Positions 7,184 through 8,493 of a DNA stretch of 8,493 nucleotides are shown here, one piece after another (the stretch's first letter is position 1; each line of letters opens with the position of its first letter). The notes beneath the pieces are model-generated. The model was not told where the DNA came from. It saw only the letters and a list, made by a program, of their open reading frames with translations, and searched no databases. This DNA is from Firmicutes bacterium UBA2296 (lineage in GTDB: Bacteria; Bacillota; UBA994), in NCBI GenBank assembly GCA_002345475.1, contig DDWC01000051.1:1-8493 (forward strand), read 5' to 3'. The position numbers and the translations under genes were made by a program.

Positions 7184-7215
7184 AGGGGAGTGGCACTTTG
7201 CCGCTCCCTTTTCTT
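7184..7215 (+). terminator. Intrinsic terminator after the GNAT-phosphatase gene
   Basis: The arms AGGGGAGTGGCA (7184-7195) and TGCCGCTCCCTT (7199-7210) pair around a CTT loop, with two G-T wobbles. A T-rich tail TTTTCTT (7209-7215) follows directly. It starts 4 bp after the TAG stop and insulates the gene from the ABC operon. Confidence 0.8.
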
Positions 7216-7243
7216 GACAGGGGACAGAGGGCCGTGGTACCAT
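7214..7243 (+). promoter_or_regulatory. Sigma-A promoter for the ABC exporter operon
   Basis: A perfect TTGACA (7214-7219) is followed after 18 bp by TACCAT (7238-7243, four of six matches), which is preceded by TGG as an extended -10. Its first bases lie in the T-tract of the preceding terminator. The -10 overlaps the palindrome TGGTACCA (7235-7242), which may be coincidental. Predicted start is near 7250, giving a leader of about 25 nt. Confidence 0.6.
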
Positions 7244-7274
7244 CGCTGAAATACCCAAAAGGGGGGCAGGGGTT

Positions 7275-8294
7275 ATGGCTGTCATAGAAGTCACCGATCT
7301 AAGGAAAACATTCTCAGTCAAGGTTCAGGGTAAGCACAGAATCAGGTCGCTGTTCTCACCGGAAACGAGAGAAGTGACCGCGGTCAAGGGAGTGTCCTTC
7401 TCTGTGCAAAAGGGGGAGATGCTCGCCTTCATCGGCCCCAACGGCGCCGGAAAGTCCACAACTATTAAGATGCTCACCGGCATTCTCTATCCTTCAGACG
7501 GTGAGGCGACAGTCCTGGGCTATGTTCCCTGGCGGGATCGCCAGATCCTGTCACGACGCATCGGTTCGGTATTCGGCCAGAAGTCCCAGCTGTGGTTTCA
7601 CCTGCCTCCGCGCGACACCTTTCGTCTGCTTTCTCACATCTATGAGCTCGATGAGACGGAGTACAAAAACCGTCTGAGTCGCATTGTGGAAATATTTGAA
7701 CTTGACGACCTGCTGGAGACCCCGGTCAGAAAGCTTTCACTGGGGCAGCGCATGAGGTGCGAGGTGGCGGCCTGCCTTCTGCACAAGCCGGAAGTCCTCT
7801 TTCTCGACGAGCCCACTATTGGGCTCGATGTGGTGGCCAAGCGAAAAATAAGGGAACTCATTACCCTGATAAATCGGGAGGAAGGTGTCACAGTCTTCCT
7901 GACCTCCCACGACACGGGAGACATCGAAAGTCTCTGCAAGCGAGTTATGGTCATTAACCACGGCGAGGTCATTCTGGACACCAGTCCTCAGCTGCTGCGC
8001 AGGGAGTATCTGCGTCATAAGATCGTGGGCGTTCTGCTGGATGGAAATGTCTCGGATTTCAGTTTTCCCGGTGTGACCACGCTGAAGCATAAGGGCGGGG
8101 GGCTGAAGCTCAAGGTTGACACGTCCATTTCCAGCATTGATGACGTCTATTGCGCGCTGCGGGAACACGGGTCACTGATGGACATCTATATCGCCGACCC
8201 CTCTCTTGACGAGGTTATCGAAGAGATTTATGGACTTAACCACAGCATACGTCTGGAGCGAGGTGAGCACCATGTCAGTCCGCGCTTCGAGTAA
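7275..8294 (+). CDS. ABC-2 type exporter, ATP-binding protein (COG4586 family)
   Basis: The 339-residue cytoplasmic ATPase powers an ABC-2 exporter. Motifs: Walker A GPNGAGKST (54-62), Q-loop FGQKSQLWFHLP (100-111), signature LSLGQRMRCE (154-163), Walker B VLFLDEPT (174-181), D-loop GLD (183-185) and switch histidine in TSHD (H212). The LSLGQ signature instead of LSGGQ, the insert between the first strand and Walker A (about 15-33), and the text VLGYVPWRDR are family traits of COG4586, not damage. A C-terminal extension of about 100 residues follows the nucleotide-binding domain. COG4586 ATPases usually pair with two membrane proteins of the ABC2_membrane_6 type; a related cyanobacterial system has, to my recollection, been linked to viologen export, but the substrate here is unknown. 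The ATG follows AAAAGGGGGG (ending at 7266, 8 nt away). The permease gene overlaps its end by 23 bp, suggesting translational coupling. Confidence 0.95.
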   Translation: MAVIEVTDLRKTFSVKVQGKHRIRSLFSPETREVTAVKGVSFSVQKGEMLAFIGPNGAGKSTTIKMLTGILYPSDGEATVLGYVPWRDRQILSRRIGSVFGQKSQLWFHLPPRDTFRLLSHIYELDETEYKNRLSRIVEIFELDDLLETPVRKLSLGQRMRCEVAACLLHKPEVLFLDEPTIGLDVVAKRKIRELITLINREEGVTVFLTSHDTGDIESLCKRVMVINHGEVILDTSPQLLRREYLRHKIVGVLLDGNVSDFSFPGVTTLKHKGGGLKLKVDTSISSIDDVYCALREHGSLMDIYIADPSLDEVIEEIYGLNHSIRLERGEHHVSPRFE

Positions 8295-8493
8295 GTACGT
8301 TTTCCTGTCGCAGACCAGCTTTCGCAGCAAAATGGCCTACCCCCTCGACGTCCTGGTGCGAACCTTTTTCTTTGCCGTGGTGCTCCTGGTGTTCACCCAG
8401 CTCTGGACGGCATTACTGGGCGGAGAAAGCAGCGTAGCAGGGTTTGGACGTTCCCAGCTGGTCTGGTACCTGATGGTCACCGAGGTGATTATG
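8272..8493 (+). CDS. ABC-2 type exporter permease (ABC2_membrane_6 / DUF990-like), 3'-truncated by window edge
   Basis: The first 74 codons of a membrane protein are present, starting MSVRASSKYVFLSQ, in a different frame from the ATPase gene it overlaps. The start ATG has AGGTGA (8261-8266) 5 nt upstream, inside the ATPase gene. One membrane helix is visible at about residues 30-49 (RTFFFAVVLLVFTQLWTALL), preceded by MAYPLDVLVR and followed by a G/S loop and SQLVWYLMVTEVIM, probably the start of helix 2. This order, amphipathic N-terminus, helix, loop with a Y-L motif, is typical of permeases encoded beside COG4586 ATPases. It would form the transmembrane part of the exporter, probably with a second permease encoded further right. 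The assignment rests mainly on context and N-terminal pattern. Confidence 0.82.
   Translation, partial: MSVRASSKYVFLSQTSFRSKMAYPLDVLVRTFFFAVVLLVFTQLWTALLGGESSVAGFGRSQLVWYLMVTEVIM

Noticed and set aside
7216..7230. GACAGGGGACAGAGG, resembling pieces of dispersed repeats seen in some clostridial genomes.
   Set aside because: Only a short stretch is present, with no inverted partner or transposase nearby, so a repeat element cannot be supported.
7736..7765. The ABC signature LSLGQ instead of LSGGQ, considered as a damaged ATPase.
   Set aside because: LSLGQRM is the normal signature of the COG4586 family; all other nucleotide-binding motifs are intact.
7737..8168. A 143-codon minus-strand frame inside the ABC ATPase gene.
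   Set aside because: It is antisense to Walker B and downstream conserved regions and shows no motif of its own.

Overview
The window looks like chromosomal DNA from a Gram-positive bacterium of the Bacillota, most likely a moderately GC-rich clostridial-type lineage. I infer this from the pcrA-ligA gene pair, strong GGGAGGTG-type Shine-Dalgarno sites, a DUF4349 surface protein and an ABC-2 exporter ATPase of the COG4586 type. Genus cannot be settled from this sequence. I see no tRNA, rRNA, CRISPR array, transposase or phage gene.

Layout. Bases 1-3731 hold the end of the DNA helicase gene pcrA (its 5' part lies outside the window) and the complete NAD-dependent DNA ligase gene ligA, 26 bp apart on the + strand. 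A perfect 19-bp-stem hairpin (3745-3785) separates ligA from a convergent minus-strand gene for a membrane-anchored DUF4349 protein (3800-4645). A divergent intergenic region of about 180 bp follows, then a 12-helix MFS transporter (4823-6064). Next comes a gene with its own very good extended -10 promoter; it encodes one chain with an N-terminal GNAT acetyltransferase-like domain and a C-terminal histidine phosphatase (phosphoglycerate mutase-like) domain (6122-7180). It ends at a clear intrinsic terminator whose T-tract runs into the -35 box of the promoter for an ABC exporter operon. That operon has an ATPase (7275-8294) and, overlapping it by 23 bp, a membrane permease of the ABC2_membrane_6 type that runs off the right edge.

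How the genes work together. PcrA and LigA both act in DNA replication and repair and are probably co-transcribed. The ABC ATPase and permease form one export complex, probably with a second permease gene beyond the window. The DUF4349 protein, the MFS transporter and the GNAT-phosphatase appear to be separate transcription units with no demonstrable common pathway. I found no convincing new multi-gene system. The most unusual items are the GNAT-phosphatase fusion, a lipobox in which the cysteine is replaced by serine in the DUF4349 protein, and the long T-tract-less hairpin between the convergent genes.
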